Shown piece after piece: positions 62,589-64,000 of a DNA stretch of 64,000 nucleotides. The notes below the pieces were generated by a model. It did no database searches. It was given only the letters and a program-made list of their open reading frames with translations, and was not told where the DNA came from. The stretch is taken from assembly GCA_963826505.1 (NCBI GenBank), contig CAWGXG010000001.1, forward strand, positions 310,001-374,000, written 5' to 3'. Within the stretch, counting starts at the first letter, position 1, and every line of letters starts with the position of its first letter. The stretch is from CAWGXG01 sp963826505. Lineage in GTDB: Bacteria; Chloroflexota; Anaerolineae; Aggregatilineales; Aggregatilineaceae. The position numbers were made by a program, and so were the translations under genes.

Positions 62589-62665
62589 GGTGACCGCGTA
62601 TGGTGAACGGGGTGGTGAAGACCCCCGTCCCGTTGGAACGAGGGTCTTTTCAGGTAGTGGGTGGA

Positions 62666-63871
62666 TCAGCCCGCAGTCGGTGCTTCGACCGCCGCGCGGA
62701 TGTCTTCGCGCGGTGTGGGCTGCGCCAGGGATTTCCTGGCGGCGACGGTTTCTTCATAAACCGGGAAGTAGCGTGCCACCAGACTATACACGGTGACCAG
62801 TCCGGACACAACGCCCAACAGGATCGCCACTTCCATCCAGTGGGGGTGATAGGTCTGGCCGTCGACCGGTTTCATACCGAACCAGGTCACGTCAAAGCGG
62901 TTCAGGATCACGCCGCCCATGACCAGGAACGCGCCCAACATCGACGCCAGCCGGTTGTGCCGCACATAGTCCAGCGCGAACAGGCTGATCGGGATCATGA
63001 CCCCAATCACCAACTCGGTCCAGAACAGGACGCTGTACGTCCCGCTGTTGAACAACAGGTCTAGCTCGTTCGCGATGATCAACTCACCGAATTTCAGGAC
63101 GAGATAGAAGCCCAAAATCCAGGGCAGGAACCAGCCCAACGTCGCGAGCGTTTTGGTGCTCAGCGTGCGCCCAAACATCCAATAGCTGACCGTTGCTCCC
63201 GCGATGACCATCGAAATCCCGGCGGCCAGCGAGCTGATCAGGAAGAAGACCGGCAGCAGCATCGAATGCCACAAAGGGTGCAGGCGGGGTGACATGATTA
63301 CAAACATCGTGCCCAGCGAGGACTGGTGCATGGTGGACAGTGTCACGCCCACGATGACGATCGGAATGACATATTTCTTGATGGTGGGTAGCAGCCAGCT
63401 CCAACGCGATTTTTCCAGCAGCACCGGGCTCAGCTCATATGTCAGGATCATCGAGTAGGCGGCGATGCACCAGCTCACTTCGAGCAGGGCGGAGCTGAAG
63501 TTGGGGTGGAAGAACACGTTGTAGAAGCGGTCCCAGCGCCCCAGGTCGAATAGCAAAATCACCAGCACGGAGCTGTAGCCCAGCAGCCCGGCCAGCACCG
63601 TCGGGCGAACCGCCGCGTGCAGGCTCTCGAACTGGAAGACATAGACCAGCGCGGCCAGCGTGAAGGCGCCGCCAGACAGCGCCACCGTCGCCAGGTCGAA
63701 GCTAATCCAGATGCCCCACGGAAAAGCTTTGCTCAGGTTGGTGGTCGAGCCCAACCCGGCATACATACGATAAAGGCCGATGCCCAGGCCGAAGGCGGTG
63801 AACGCCACCAACACATAGATGAACTTCGGCATGGTACGCAGTTCGTGAGATAGTTTTCTCAGCGTAGTCAT
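62666..63871 (-). CDS. NrfD/HybB/PsrC-family quinone-interacting membrane protein
   Basis: The 401-residue protein has about ten membrane helices and family features: 'FGLGIGLYRMYAGLGSTTNL', 'PWGIWISFDLATVALSGGAF', 'YSSVLVILLFDLGRWDRFYN', 'STMHQSSLGTMFVIMSPRLH' and 'LHPLWHSMLLPVFFLISSLA'. The HQSSLG and HPLW segments match HybB-type subunits of hydrogenase-2 and related oxidoreductases. Such proteins exchange electrons between menaquinol and an Fe-S subunit. Its ATG overlaps the stop of the upstream gene. A 77-base gap separates it from cytochrome b. Confidence 0.9.
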   Translation of the reverse strand: MTTLRKLSHELRTMPKFIYVLVAFTAFGLGIGLYRMYAGLGSTTNLSKAFPWGIWISFDLATVALSGGAFTLAALVYVFQFESLHAAVRPTVLAGLLGYSSVLVILLFDLGRWDRFYNVFFHPNFSSALLEVSWCIAAYSMILTYELSPVLLEKSRWSWLLPTIKKYVIPIVIVGVTLSTMHQSSLGTMFVIMSPRLHPLWHSMLLPVFFLISSLAAGISMVIAGATVSYWMFGRTLSTKTLATLGWFLPWILGFYLVLKFGELIIANELDLLFNSGTYSVLFWTELVIGVMIPISLFALDYVRHNRLASMLGAFLVMGGVILNRFDVTWFGMKPVDGQTYHPHWMEVAILLGVVSGLVTVYSLVARYFPVYEETVAARKSLAQPTPREDIRAAVEAPTAG

Positions 63872-64000
63872 TCGTTGTCCTCTTCGGCAGAGTGCCCGTT
63901 TTTGCCCTGGATGGCCTCTTCGTGCTCTTTGGCGGCTTCTTGCTTGAAGTGCTTAATCGTCAGGTACGCGCCCGACAGGCCAACCAGCATCGCACCGGCA
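63868..64000 (-). CDS. C-terminal end of a membrane-anchored protein upstream of NrfD (partial)
   Basis: The frame is open to the window edge. The visible 43 residues are a helix ('AGAMLVGLSGAYLTIKHFKQ') and an acidic tail ('AAKEHEEAIQGKNGHSAEED'). The stop overlaps the NrfD-like start (ATGA). In comparable operons this position holds a HybA/DsrO-type 4Fe-4S ferredoxin subunit with a C-terminal anchor, which would fit, but no cluster motif is inside the window. Confidence 0.55.
   Translation of the reverse strand, partial: AGAMLVGLSGAYLTIKHFKQEAAKEHEEAIQGKNGHSAEEDNE

Overview
The window looks like a chromosomal segment from a GC-rich, heterotrophic, multicellular-lifestyle type bacterium, most plausibly a member of the Chloroflexota (Anaerolineae-like). 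This is inferred from gene content: a cohesin/dockerin pair with Thr-Pro linkers, many LacI/MalF/MalG sugar systems, NarL-type two-component systems, MacB/FtsX-type ABC modules and a Rieske/cytochrome b plus NrfD membrane complex. It has no rRNA, tRNA, phage or CRISPR that I can see.

Layout. 1-4.5 kb: end of a dockerin protein, a secreted cohesin/SH3 protein and an O-antigen-ligase-like membrane protein. 4.5-7 kb: a divergent N-acylglucosamine-2-epimerase family enzyme and an aldo/keto reductase. 7-12.9 kb (minus): secreted subtilase, a DUF4062-NB-ARC-TPR STAND protein, then a NarL regulator and its sensor kinase. 13.1-17.5 kb (plus): ATPase-FtsX permease-ATPase module. 17.6-25.3 kb: LacI regulator with CelR-like operators, sugar ABC transporter, clan GH-A glycosidase and a secreted beta-propeller-like protein. 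25.5-29 kb (minus): heterodimeric ABC exporter. 29.2-35.8 kb (minus): a 1871-residue protein that joins two PLP aminotransferase-like domains to a phosphoenolpyruvate-carboxylase-like domain, coupled to an SPFH protein. 36-41.3 kb (minus): small PPOX-like and DUF1801 proteins, a hybrid kinase and a STAS/REC-kinase/NarL operon. 41.4-45.3 kb (minus): a second, inverted ATPase-FtsX-ATPase module. 45.5-59.8 kb (plus): a carbohydrate catabolic locus with LacI and IclR regulators, RpiB-like isomerase, MMSDH-type aldehyde dehydrogenase, Gfo/Idh oxidoreductase, ThDP enzyme, split transketolase, IlvD/Edd dehydratase and a full sugar ABC importer. 59.8-64 kb (minus): Rieske protein, multiheme cytochrome c, cytochrome b, NrfD-type quinol protein and the end of a further gene, likely one quinol-oxidising complex.

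Data quality matters here. I can place about 20 apparent single-base frameshifts, 12 of them between 19.1 and 22.0 kb. Sixteen are insertions, and in every affected gene removing them restores a full-length, stop-free family member, so most are probably consensus errors of insertion-prone long reads rather than gene decay. Such genes are listed as 'pseudogene' type with the frameshift positions so that a reader can decide.

Most unusual items: the aminotransferase/PEP-carboxylase-like fusion (29.2-34.8 kb), the mixed Rieske/cytochrome b/NrfD/multiheme operon, the split-transketolase catabolic locus of unassigned substrate, the NLR-like STAND protein, and the CelR-type operators sitting on the start point of the first LacI gene.
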